A stretch of 30,105 nucleotides of DNA from DASWHD01 sp036393335 (lineage in GTDB: Bacteria > CG2-30-53-67 > CG2-30-70-394): assembly GCA_036393335.1 (NCBI GenBank), contig DASWHD010000012.1, positions 1 to 30,105 of the forward strand. Direction: 5' to 3'. A program made the translations under genes and the position numbers. Below, piece by piece: positions 23,149 through 29,904 of the stretch; position 1 is the stretch's first letter; every line of letters starts with the position of its first letter. A model generated the notes under the pieces. That model saw only the letters and a list, made by a program, of their open reading frames with translations, searched no databases and was not told where the DNA came from.

Positions 23149-23616
23149 ATGCGACTGACGAAGGCCGGCGACTATGCCATGCGCGGGTTGATCTACCTGG
23201 CCCGGCAGCCGCAGGGTGAGGTCGTGCTGGTCAGCGAGATTGCCCACGCCATGTACGTGCCGGAGAGCTTTCTCGCGAAGATCTTCCAGAGCCTCGCCAA
23301 GGCTGGGCTGGTCCGTTCGCACCGCGGCTATGGCGGCGGCTATTCGCTCAACCGGCCGCCAGTGGCCATCACTCTCCTGGAGGTGATCGAGTGCGTGGAG
23401 GGGCCGATCGTCTTCAACGACTGTACCGATCCCAATGGCCACCTCGAGGGCCTCGGGGAGCACAACTGTAGCGAGTCCTGTGTCGCCCAGGCGGTATGGC
23501 TCGAAGCACAGGCCGCCGTGCGGGAGATCCTGGAGGCGAAGACGATGGAGGAGCTGGCCGCCGTGCCGGCGCAATGCGAAGGGGTGTCGCCGATCACCCT
23601 GAGCACCGTGAAGTGA
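23149..23616 (+). CDS. Rrf2-family transcriptional regulator (IscR-like)
   Basis: The 155-aa protein starts M-R-L-T-K-A-G-D-Y-A, the classic Rrf2 start, followed by a winged helix with V-P-E-S-F-L-A-K-I-F-Q-S-L and R-G-Y-G-G-G-Y-S-L. Cysteines at 92, 107 and 111 could ligate an Fe-S cluster; their spacing (x14, x3) differs from the x5, x5 of E. coli IscR. This may mean a different ligand set or signal. A further Cys is at 143. AGGAGGGG lies before the ATG. It leads the iscS-like/iscU/tusA genes and is likely an autoregulator of this operon, sensing Fe-S status or a sulfur species. Confidence 0.9.
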   Translation: MRLTKAGDYAMRGLIYLARQPQGEVVLVSEIAHAMYVPESFLAKIFQSLAKAGLVRSHRGYGGGYSLNRPPVAITLLEVIECVEGPIVFNDCTDPNGHLEGLGEHNCSESCVAQAVWLEAQAAVREILEAKTMEELAAVPAQCEGVSPITLSTVK

Positions 23617-23653
23617 CTCAAATTACCCCCGACGACTGAGGAAGGACATCCAA

Positions 23654-24868
23654 ATGTCAGTAATTACAGAGAAGAGCGCCTGCATGGGGCGGATCTATGT
23701 GGATCACGCCGCCACGACGAGACCATTGCCCGAGGTCGTGGATGCGATGATTCCGTACCTGCGGGAGGATTACGGCTCACCGCAGAGCTTTCATGTCCTC
23801 GGCAGCGCCCCGGCGAAGGCCATGCAGCACGCACGGGAGCAGGTCGGTGCCCTGATCGGCGCGCCAGCCTCCCAGATCACCTTTACCAGCGGCGGCGCCG
23901 AGGCCAACAACCTCGCCGTGAAGGGCGCCGCGTTCGCCGCCCAGCGGCGGGGCAAGCATATCGTCACCACGGAGGTGGAGCACTTCGCCGTGACCCACTC
24001 CGTCAAATTCCTGGAGAAGTTCGGTTTCGAGACCACCTTCGTCGGGGTCGACAAGTACGGCCGCGTCGACCCGCAGGCGCTCGTCGATGCCCTGCGTGAC
24101 GACACCATCCTGGTGAGCGTCCAGATCGCCAACCAGGAGGTGGGGACCATCCAGCCGGTGGCGGAGATCTCCCGGCGGGTGAAGGAGCGGGATGCCAAGA
24201 TCATCGTCCACGCCGATGGCACCTATGCGGTCGGCCTGATCCCGGTCGATGTCGACGAGCTGGGCGTCGATCTCCTCTCTCTCACGGCGCATCGCTTCCA
24301 CGGTCCGAAGGGCGCCGGTGCGCTGTATGCACGCAAGGGCGTCCGCCTGACGCCGCTGATCCACGGCGGGGTCCAGGAGTCCGGCAAACGCGCCGGGATG
24401 GAGAACGTCCCGGCGATCGTCGGCCTGGGGGTCGCCGCCGCGCGCGCCATGGAGGAGATGGCCGAGCGGGTCGCCCGGGTGCGGGCGATGCGCGACCGGC
24501 TGGAGCGCGGCCTCATCGAGCGCATGGAAAACATCTCCGTCAACGGGCACCCGGAACATCGCCTTCCCGGGTATCTCGACATCAGCATTGAGGGCATCGA
24601 GGGCGAGGGCACCCTGGTGCGCCTCGACATGCAAGGCGTGGCGGTGGCCAGCGGATCCGCCTGTGCCTCGATGGCCTTGAAGGGATCGGCGGTCCTGCAT
24701 GCGATCGGCGTCGACGAGGTCCTGGCACAAGGGTCAATCCTCATCACCCTGGGCATGGACAACACAGAAGAGGACGTCGATCGGTTGCTGGAGGACTTCC
24801 CGCAGGTCGTGGCGAAGCTACGTGCCATGTCACCGATCTATGGGCAACGCACCCACTATTTTCGCTAG
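23654..24868 (+). CDS. Cysteine-desulfurase (IscS/NifS) homologue lacking the PLP lysine
   Basis: The 404-aa protein aligns end to end with IscS/NifS, but key residues differ. The PLP Schiff-base Lys of the S-x-H-K motif is Arg214 (T-A-H-R-F-H-G-P-K-G). The Gln that stacks on PLP is Tyr191 (H-A-D-G-T-Y-A-V-G). Phosphate-binding Thr residues are Ala82 and Met249, and the substrate-carboxylate Arg is Leu363 (S-I-L-I-T-L-G-M). His110, Asn160, Asp188 and the sulfur-carrying Cys337 (S-G-S-A-C-A-S) remain. It therefore should not bind PLP in the usual way or desulfurate cysteine. Archaeoglobus fulgidus IscS, which also lacks the lysine, is a precedent for a scaffold-partner role. The ATG follows AGGAAGGA, and iscU is next. 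Confidence 0.9.
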   Translation: MSVITEKSACMGRIYVDHAATTRPLPEVVDAMIPYLREDYGSPQSFHVLGSAPAKAMQHAREQVGALIGAPASQITFTSGGAEANNLAVKGAAFAAQRRGKHIVTTEVEHFAVTHSVKFLEKFGFETTFVGVDKYGRVDPQALVDALRDDTILVSVQIANQEVGTIQPVAEISRRVKERDAKIIVHADGTYAVGLIPVDVDELGVDLLSLTAHRFHGPKGAGALYARKGVRLTPLIHGGVQESGKRAGMENVPAIVGLGVAAARAMEEMAERVARVRAMRDRLERGLIERMENISVNGHPEHRLPGYLDISIEGIEGEGTLVRLDMQGVAVASGSACASMALKGSAVLHAIGVDEVLAQGSILITLGMDNTEEDVDRLLEDFPQVVAKLRAMSPIYGQRTHYFR

Positions 24869-24912
24869 GTCACAACCTTCTGCCGTACGGCAGCTCTACA
24901 GGAGCCAACCCA

Positions 24913-25329
24913 ATGCAACACACCGACTACAGCGCCAAAGTGATCGACCACTTCATGAACCCGCGCAACATGGGCGAGCTAGAGGAGGCTGACGCGGTAG
25001 GGACCGTGGGTAGCCCCGCTTGTGGGGACATGATGGACATCTACCTGAAGGTCGAGGATGACCGGATCGTCAACGCCTCGTTCAAGACCTTCGGCTGTAC
25101 CGCCGCCATCGCCAACAGCTCGATGATGACCGAGATGGTCAAGGGCATGCGTCTCGACGAGGCCGAGAACCTGAAGAATCGCGATATCGAGGCGGCCCTC
25201 GACGGTCTCCCGCCGCACAAGATCCACTGCTCGACGCTGGCGGCGGATGCGTTGCATGAGGCGATCAAGAGCTACCGCGAAAGGCACACCACTGGGGCGC
25301 AGGCTGAGCAGAAGGCAGTGACCCCATGA
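24913..25329 (+). CDS. iscU: Iron-sulfur cluster scaffold IscU
   Basis: IscU builds a [2Fe-2S] cluster before handing it to target proteins. The 138-aa product has all three cluster cysteines, C37 (P-A-C-G-D), C62 (F-G-C-T-A-A-I-A) and C106 (K-I-H-C-S), together with the regulatory Asp39. The N-terminal Y-S-A-K-V-I-D-H-F-M-N-P-R-N is typical. Unlike the gene before it, nothing is missing. The C-terminal tail of about 13 residues is a small extension. AGGAG lies eight bases before the ATG. The stop overlaps the tusA start by four bases, so scaffold and sulfur carrier are translationally coupled. Confidence 0.95.
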   Translation: MQHTDYSAKVIDHFMNPRNMGELEEADAVGTVGSPACGDMMDIYLKVEDDRIVNASFKTFGCTAAIANSSMMTEMVKGMRLDEAENLKNRDIEAALDGLPPHKIHCSTLAADALHEAIKSYRERHTTGAQAEQKAVTP

Positions 25330-25574
25330 CCGACGCCGGCGATATTGCCGTCGATGCTGAGCTCGACACCTACGGCATGTTGTGCCCGATGCCCATCTTC
25401 GCTACGTCGCGGAAGCTCAAGGAGCTGAAGCCGGGGCAGGTCCTCAAGGTCTTCGCCGATGACGCGGGGATCTTGAAAGACTTGCCGGCATGGTGCCGGC
25501 AGACCGGCAACGAGTTCCTCGGCTTCGTCGAGGCCAAGGAGGACGAGTACGTCGGGTTGGTACGGGCCGCGTAA
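25326..25574 (+). CDS. tusA: TusA-family sulfur carrier
   Basis: The 82-aa protein contains the C-P-x-P motif L-C-P-M-P (Cys20 carries the persulfide) in the usual TusA/SirA context, D-T-Y-G-M-L-C-P-M-P-I. A second Cys lies near residue 57. TusA proteins pass sulfur between persulfide donors and acceptors such as DsrE-type proteins, for tRNA thiolation or dissimilatory sulfur oxidation. Its four-base overlap with iscU and the DsrE-like gene downstream suggest a relay linked to Fe-S assembly here. Confidence 0.9.
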   Translation: MTDAGDIAVDAELDTYGMLCPMPIFATSRKLKELKPGQVLKVFADDAGILKDLPAWCRQTGNEFLGFVEAKEDEYVGLVRAA

Positions 25575-25784
25575 CCGCGGCCGGCTGGTTGAAGCCTGGT
25601 GTCCTCCCGGGCCGAGCGTGTGGAGGTGCGCAGTCTCGCCGTGGGTAATGCCACCGGGCGTGAGGCTCACCAGGGGACACTGCGATCGCCCCCGAGTGGG
25701 ATCCTTAACCTCCGTGCTTTCTTTTTCGCCACGACGTCTCTACCCTCCCGTCCTCGGTCGGTCGCCCGGGCTCGACGCGCGGGC

Positions 25785-25807
25785 CGAGTGAGAGCGCGGT
25801 TCACTCG
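25785..25807 (+). promoter_or_regulatory. Hairpin just upstream of the DsrE-like gene
   Basis: CGAGTGA (25785-25791) pairs with TCACTCG (25801-25807) around a nine-base loop, 17 bases before the ATG. The 250-base gap between tusA and the DsrE-like gene has no coding frame of interest. The hairpin could affect translation or partly separate the two transcripts. Confidence 0.35.
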
Positions 25808-25824
25808 CATTGGGGATCCAGGTT

Positions 25825-26202
25825 ATGGCGGATGCGCAGAAGAAGCTACTGATCATCCAGACAAGTGGCCTCAGGACGCCGGAGCGCATTCCGGCACCCT
25901 TCTTCATCGCCACCACGGCGGCGGCCATGGACATGGACGCCACTATCGTCTTCACCATTCAAGGGGCATCGATCGTTCGCAAGGGTGCCGCCGAGCGCAC
26001 CCACATCAAAGAGGGTTCGGCGAGCATCAAGTCATTCCTTGATCAGGCCATCGAGGGTGGAGTGCGGCTGATGGTGTGTCATCAGGCACTGGACCTGGTG
26101 GGGATGGAGCCGGACGACTGCATCGACGAGGTGCACGAGATCGTCGGCGCCGCGGCCATGCTCGACATGGCCATCGATTCGGACATCGTCCTCACCTTCT
26201 AG
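25825..26202 (+). CDS. DsrE-family sulfur-transfer protein
   Basis: The 125-aa protein has a DsrE/DsrE2-like fold signature: K-K-L-L-I-I-Q-T-S-G at the start, a P-F-F-I-A-T-T-A-A-A-M-D-M-D helix and the motif M-V-C-H-Q-A-L with the likely active Cys85. A second Cys is at 99. DsrE proteins accept persulfide sulfur from TusA or rhodanese. The ATG at 25825 was preferred to a TTG at 25810, although the ribosome binding site is poor for both. The stop TAG lies in the CTAG that flanks mobile repeat copy D. It probably works with the TusA 250 bp upstream. Confidence 0.82.
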   Translation: MADAQKKLLIIQTSGLRTPERIPAPFFIATTAAAMDMDATIVFTIQGASIVRKGAAERTHIKEGSASIKSFLDQAIEGGVRLMVCHQALDLVGMEPDDCIDEVHEIVGAAAMLDMAIDSDIVLTF

Positions 26203-26378
26203 CCCGCATTTCTCACCACGACTCTGCTGCGCCCGCGCAATTTCCCGCATCTCCTGGCCGTGTCCTCGTCCGAGTCCTCGACAACCTGCAAGGTTGCCTG
26301 CGGGCTCGGACTTGCGGGCCGGCCAGGATCTACGGCCATTTGCGCGGTCTCGCGACGACCCGTGGTGAGAAACGCGGG
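26203..26378 (+). mobile_element. Mobile repeat copy D
   Basis: The 176-bp element is bounded by CCCGCATTTCTCACCACG (26203-26220) and CGTGGTGAGAAACGCGGG (26361-26378; one mismatch to the perfect complement). It is flanked by CTAG on both sides (26199-26202 and 26379-26382). The left CTAG includes the stop of the DsrE-like gene. It is the shortest copy and has lost most of the inner GTAGGAGCC palindrome. Confidence 0.85.
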
Positions 26379-26386
26379 CTAGCCAG

Positions 26387-26779
26387 GTGGTGCCGGTCGA
26401 TGTCGCCATCGCCCTGATCTGCCGGCGGCGGCGATGGCTGGTGCAGCGCCGTCGGTTGGGGCAGCACTTGGCTGGGAAATGGGAGTTTCCCGGGGGCAAG
26501 GTGGCCGACGGCGAGACCCCAGAAGCGGCACTCCACCGCGAGGTGCGGGAAGAACTCGCCGTGGACATCGAGGTCGTCGAGGCGTTGCCGGTGGTGGGTC
26601 ACGACTATCCGGACCGGCGGGTGGTCCTCCATCCCTTTCTCTGTCGCCTTGCGGACGGCACCCCCAGCGCCGTCGACGGTCAGGCGATCCGTTGGGTGGA
26701 TCTCGACGAGTTGTCGGCCCTCCCAATCCCGGAGGCCAACCAGCGCCTCGTGGAGGCGCTCCGCCAGCGTGGCTATTAG
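26387..26779 (+). CDS. mutT: MutT-type Nudix hydrolase (8-oxo-dGTP diphosphatase)
   Basis: The 130-aa protein has the Nudix box G37-x5-E43-x7-R51-E52-V-x-E55-E56, with Ala58 where Gly is usual. It also has MutT features: F-P-G-G-K before the box, Y-P-D-R-R-V in the middle and P-E-A-N near the C-terminus. MutT removes oxidised dGTP from the nucleotide pool. The start is taken as GTG at 26387, eight bases beyond the repeat end; there is no ribosome binding site, and a second GTG follows directly. The frame is open into the terminal repeat, where other copies have ATG but this one has ACG. The stop TAG belongs to the TTAG that flanks copy E, so the gene is bracketed by two copies. Confidence 0.88.
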   Translation: MVPVDVAIALICRRRRWLVQRRRLGQHLAGKWEFPGGKVADGETPEAALHREVREELAVDIEVVEALPVVGHDYPDRRVVLHPFLCRLADGTPSAVDGQAIRWVDLDELSALPIPEANQRLVEALRQRGY

Positions 26780-26995
26780 CCCGCATTTCTCACCACGACT
26801 CTGCTGCGCCCGCGCAACTGCCCTGCCTGCAGGCAGGCCGCATCTCCTGGCCGGGTCCTCGTCCGCGGTAGGAGCCGAATCCCTTCGGCGACCTGTGCCC
26901 ATTGGGTCGCCGATAGAATCGGCTCCTACCGTGGGCCGGCCAGGATCTACGGCCATTTGCGCGGTCTCGCGACGACCCGTGGTGAGAAATGCGGG
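26780..26995 (+). mobile_element. Mobile repeat copy E, flanked by TTAG
   Basis: The 216-bp element has perfect 18-bp terminal inverted repeats (26780-26797 and 26978-26995). It is flanked on both sides by TTAG (26776-26779 and 26996-26999), not the CTAG of other copies, which supports a four-base target duplication. The left TTAG includes the stop of mutT. The inner palindrome pairs GTAGGAGCCGAATCCC with its near complement at 26916-26930. It is in the same orientation as copy D. Confidence 0.88.
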
Positions 26996-27031
26996 TTAGC
27001 TCGGCGCCAGGGCCACCCGCGCCGAGTGGTG

Positions 27032-27634
27032 CTACTCGGTGGTCAGGGTCGCCTTCTCAACGATGACGTCGTAGGTGTAGCCCATGCCGAAGTCCTTGTC
27101 GGTGGCGAGGGTGCCGGCAATCACCACCACGTCCCCGGCCTTCGCCGGGCCGTCACTGGTCACCGTCAGGTCATTCGTGCCCGGCGCACCGGTGCCGTCC
27201 TGGAGGTGGTACCAGTTGGCGCCCATGACCCCGGCGGTCGCCTTGACGATCTTGCCGCGCACCTTGACGGTCTGGCCGACGAGCTCCGCGCGCCGTTCGT
27301 ACAGGTCCGCGATGGTGACGCCGCCTTCTGCCACCGGGATGGAACCGGGCTCAACGCTGCTCGCGGTGCTACCCACTCCTACCGGCGGGTGCCCCTGGGG
27401 GGTGCCCATCTGGGGGGGCATGCCTTCGCCACCCCCCATGGGAGCCGCCATGCCTTCGGTCGACGAATGGCCGGGTGGCAGCGTGTCGATCTGGGCGGGC
27501 GGCGGCGTCTCTGGGGCAGCGGATTCGGGGGTCTTCTCCAGCTTGGCGACCTCCTCCTTGGTGGGGACGCCAACATCGCAGCCTGCCGCCAAGAAGGTTG
27601 AGGCGATCACGGGGACGAGAAAGCGCAAGTTCAC
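27032..27634 (-). CDS. Lipoprotein with OB-fold-like C-terminal domain
   Basis: The 200-aa product starts at a GTG (27634) that follows GGAG. It has a lipoprotein signal ending F-L-A-A-G-C. A Pro/Gly/Met-rich linker (about residues 35-90) leads to a domain with V-K-V-R-G-K-I-V-K-A and N-W-Y-H-L-Q-D-G-T-G (about 110-140). This resembles periplasmic OB-fold (tRNA_anti-like) proteins that are often annotated as nucleotide-binding. The ligand is unknown. The gene is divergent from lemA, with a shared 126-bp upstream region. Confidence 0.75.
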   Translation of the reverse strand: MNLRFLVPVIASTFLAAGCDVGVPTKEEVAKLEKTPESAAPETPPPAQIDTLPPGHSSTEGMAAPMGGGEGMPPQMGTPQGHPPVGVGSTASSVEPGSIPVAEGGVTIADLYERRAELVGQTVKVRGKIVKATAGVMGANWYHLQDGTGAPGTNDLTVTSDGPAKAGDVVVIAGTLATDKDFGMGYTYDVIVEKATLTTE

Positions 27635-27760
27635 AGAGGGTCTCCAGGCTAGGGTCGTAGAATGCGCGGGGAAGATTCTGGCAGCATGGCGGCCATCGCC
27701 GCCACCGCAGCTCCATGGTGGCAGTTTCGCGACCCGCAAGGAAGGAGCCAAGGAGCCATT

Positions 27761-28360
27761 ATGCAACGTACGCGACTTCTCGTGAGACGATCTCTCCCTG
27801 CGGTCCTCCTGCTCGCCGCCGTCTCGTCCGGCTGTGGGTACAACACCATGATTGCCAACGACGAGGCGGTGAACCGCGCGTGGAGCGACGTGGAGGCGAC
27901 CTACCAGCGCCGCGCCGACCTCATCCCCAACCTCGTGGAGACGGTGAAGGCGTACGCCGCCCACGAGCGCGAGACCTTCGCGGTGATTGCCGAGGCGCGG
28001 GCCAAGGTCGGACAGGTGCAGATCACCGCCAAGGACCTGACCGATCCCGCCGCGGTCGCCGCCTTCCAGAGCGCGCAGAGCGGCATGGGCAGCGCCCTGG
28101 CGCGGCTCCTGGCGATAGCGGAACGCTACCCGGAGCTCAAGGCCGATCAGAACTTCCGCGACCTGCAGCACCAGCTCGAGGGCACGGAGAACCGCATCAG
28201 CGTCGCCCGCCAGCGGTACAACGACGCGGTCGCCACGTTCAATACCTCGATCCGCCGCTTCCCCTACAACCTCACCAACGCCGTGCTCCTTCATCTCGAG
28301 CGCAAGGAGGGGTTCCAGGCCGAGGCCGGCGCGGCGGTGGCGCCGAAGGTGGTCTTTTGA
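27761..28360 (+). CDS. lemA: LemA-family lipoprotein
   Basis: The 199-aa protein has a lipoprotein signal (lipobox V-S-S-G-C) and then the LemA coiled-coil domain. Motifs are N-R-A-W-S-D-V-E, R-R-A-D-L-I-P-N-L-V-E-T-V-K, Y-P-E-L-K-A-D-Q-N-F and R-Y-N-D-A-V-A-T-F-N. The C-terminus is short. LemA proteins are envelope-associated helical bundles of unclear function, regularly found beside TPM-domain genes as here. AGGAG lies six bases before the ATG. The stop overlaps a possible start of the next gene (TGATG). Confidence 0.94.
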   Translation: MQRTRLLVRRSLPAVLLLAAVSSGCGYNTMIANDEAVNRAWSDVEATYQRRADLIPNLVETVKAYAAHERETFAVIAEARAKVGQVQITAKDLTDPAAVAAFQSAQSGMGSALARLLAIAERYPELKADQNFRDLQHQLEGTENRISVARQRYNDAVATFNTSIRRFPYNLTNAVLLHLERKEGFQAEAGAAVAPKVVF

Positions 28361-28401
28361 TGTGCGGGTTGGGGGAAGAGGGTCGGGGGGTGGGGGAAAG
28401 G

Positions 28402-29250
28402 ATGTCAGAAGCCATCGGCTCGCGGGTCGCCCTCGGGCGGCTTTCCATCCCCCATCCCGCACCCCGCATCCCCCATCCCGGACGGGGGCTGCTACTGACC
28501 TTCGTGATCGCCGCCCTACAACAGTTGTTAGCACCATCCGTCCCGGCCGCCGCTCTCGAGGTGCCGCCCCTCACCGGGCGGGTGGTCGACCGGGCGGGGC
28601 TCCTCTCGCCGCGCGCCACGGCGGCCATCGAACAGACCCTGGCCGAGTTGGAGTCCAGCGACTCCACCCAGGTGGCGGTGCTGACCATCCCCACCCTGGA
28701 GGGCGAGAGCCTGGAGGAGTACGCCCTCCACGTCGCCCACGACGTCTGGCACCTCGGCCAGAAGGGCAAGGACAACGGGGTCCTGATCCTCGTGGTGCGC
28801 GACGATCGCCAGGTGCGGATCGAGGTCGGCTACGGCCTCGAAGGGGGGCTCACCGACCTGGTGGCCGGGCGGATCGTCGACCAGGTGATGATCCCCCGCT
28901 TCCGGGAGCGAGACTGGGAGGGGGGCATCGCTGCCGGGGTCGAGGCGGTCATCCAGGCGGTGCGTGGCGAGTACCAGGCGCCGCCGGCGACGCGCAAGCG
29001 GCGGGTGGCCCGGCCGATCGACGGCCTCTTCGGGCTACTCCTCTTGCTCTTCATTGTCGGCCGCATGATCGGTGTGCGCCGTCGCCTCGGCTACGGCGTG
29101 CCGCTCGGACTCGGCGGCCTGGGCGGTTACTACCTCGGGAGACGAGGCTTCGGCAGTCATCGGGGCGGCTTCGGCGGCGGTGGGTTCGGTGGGGGATTCG
29201 GCGGCGGCGGTGGTGGCTTCGGCGGTGGCGGTGCCTCGGGGCGCTGGTGA
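28402..29250 (+). CDS. TPM-domain protein with Gly-rich tail (YgcG-like)
   Basis: The product has a hydrophobic signal (about residues 30-48 from this start). A TPM domain follows, beginning P-P-L-T-G-R-V-V-D-R-A-G-L-L and including V-A-V-L-T-I-P-T-L, G-V-L-I-L-V-V and V-R-I-E-V-G-Y-G-L-E-G. Then come a transmembrane helix (G-L-L-L-L-L-F-I-V-G) and a Gly/Phe-rich C-terminus typical of this family. The ATG at 28402 has GGGGGAAAGG upstream; an ATG at 28360 overlapping the lemA stop is an alternative. The N-terminal part includes a low-complexity CATCCC-rich tract (P-H-P-A-P-R-I-P-H-P), perhaps a repeat insertion. It acts with LemA and the following gene, probably in the envelope. Confidence 0.88.
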   Translation: MSEAIGSRVALGRLSIPHPAPRIPHPGRGLLLTFVIAALQQLLAPSVPAAALEVPPLTGRVVDRAGLLSPRATAAIEQTLAELESSDSTQVAVLTIPTLEGESLEEYALHVAHDVWHLGQKGKDNGVLILVVRDDRQVRIEVGYGLEGGLTDLVAGRIVDQVMIPRFRERDWEGGIAAGVEAVIQAVRGEYQAPPATRKRRVARPIDGLFGLLLLLFIVGRMIGVRRRLGYGVPLGLGGLGGYYLGRRGFGSHRGGFGGGGFGGGFGGGGGGFGGGGASGRW

Positions 29251-29252
29251 CG

Positions 29253-29888
29253 ATGGCCGGAATCGACGCGTTACTGGCCCCCGCGGCCCAGGAGGCGATC
29301 GCCGGCGCCGTGACCGCGGCCGAGGCGGCGACTGCCGGGGAGATCGTGGTGGCGGTGGTGCCCGCCTCCGATCTCTACCCGCGCGCCGAGCTCTTGGCCG
29401 CCCTGACCTCCGGCATCCCGCTCGCCCTCGCCGTCACCCTGGCGACGGGGCCAGATACGGTATGGCGGTTTCTGCCGATCGCGGCCCTCTCCATCCTCCT
29501 CTGTCTGACCGCCGTGCGCCGCTGGCCGGTCCTGAAGCGCCCCTTCATCTCCGCCGCGGTGTGCCGTGAGGAGGTGCGGCAGCGGGCGATCCAGGCCTTC
29601 TACGACCACCGCCTCTACCAGACCCGGGAGGCCACCGGTGTGCTCCTCTTCTTGTCCTTGCTGGAACATCGGGTGGAGCTCCTAGCCGACACCGGCATCG
29701 ACGGCCGAGTGCCGGGCGGCACCTGGGACGGGTTGGTCGAACGGCTCACGGTTGCCCTCCGAGCCGGTGACTACGTGGCCGGGGTCGTTCGGGCCATCGA
29801 CGAGCTCGGCCGAATCCTCGCGACCCACGCCCCGCCGCGTCCCGACGACACGGACGAGCTGGACAACCGGCCACGGGTGGGGGAGTAG
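29253..29888 (+). CDS. Short TPM-domain membrane protein
   Basis: The 211-aa protein begins two bases after the previous stop. An N-terminal helical part with A-A-E-A-A-T-A-G-E-I-V-V-A-V-V-P is followed by two hydrophobic helices (about 50-90). A conserved stretch comes next: R-Q-R-A-I-Q-A-F-Y-D-H-R-L-Y, T-R-E-A-T-G-V-L-L-F-L-S-L-L-E-H-R-V-E-L-L-A-D and a C-terminal L-R-A-G-D-Y-V-A-G-V. This is the usual second TPM protein of lemA-TPM-TPM clusters. It has no signal peptide and is probably an inner-membrane protein with cytosolic ends. No good ribosome binding site is seen, so translation is likely coupled. Confidence 0.85.
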   Translation: MAGIDALLAPAAQEAIAGAVTAAEAATAGEIVVAVVPASDLYPRAELLAALTSGIPLALAVTLATGPDTVWRFLPIAALSILLCLTAVRRWPVLKRPFISAAVCREEVRQRAIQAFYDHRLYQTREATGVLLFLSLLEHRVELLADTGIDGRVPGGTWDGLVERLTVALRAGDYVAGVVRAIDELGRILATHAPPRPDDTDELDNRPRVGE

Positions 29889-29904
29889 CTGATCGCGCTG
29901 AGCT

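Noticed and set aside
23777..24730. 317-codon frame on the minus strand opposite the iscS-like gene
   Set aside because: Antisense to a clear homologue of IscS with intact frame and ribosome binding site.
27635..28537. Long 5' extension of the OB-fold lipoprotein frame
   Set aside because: It crosses lemA and the TPM start on the opposite strand; the GTG at 27634 has a ribosome binding site and is followed by a proper lipoprotein signal.
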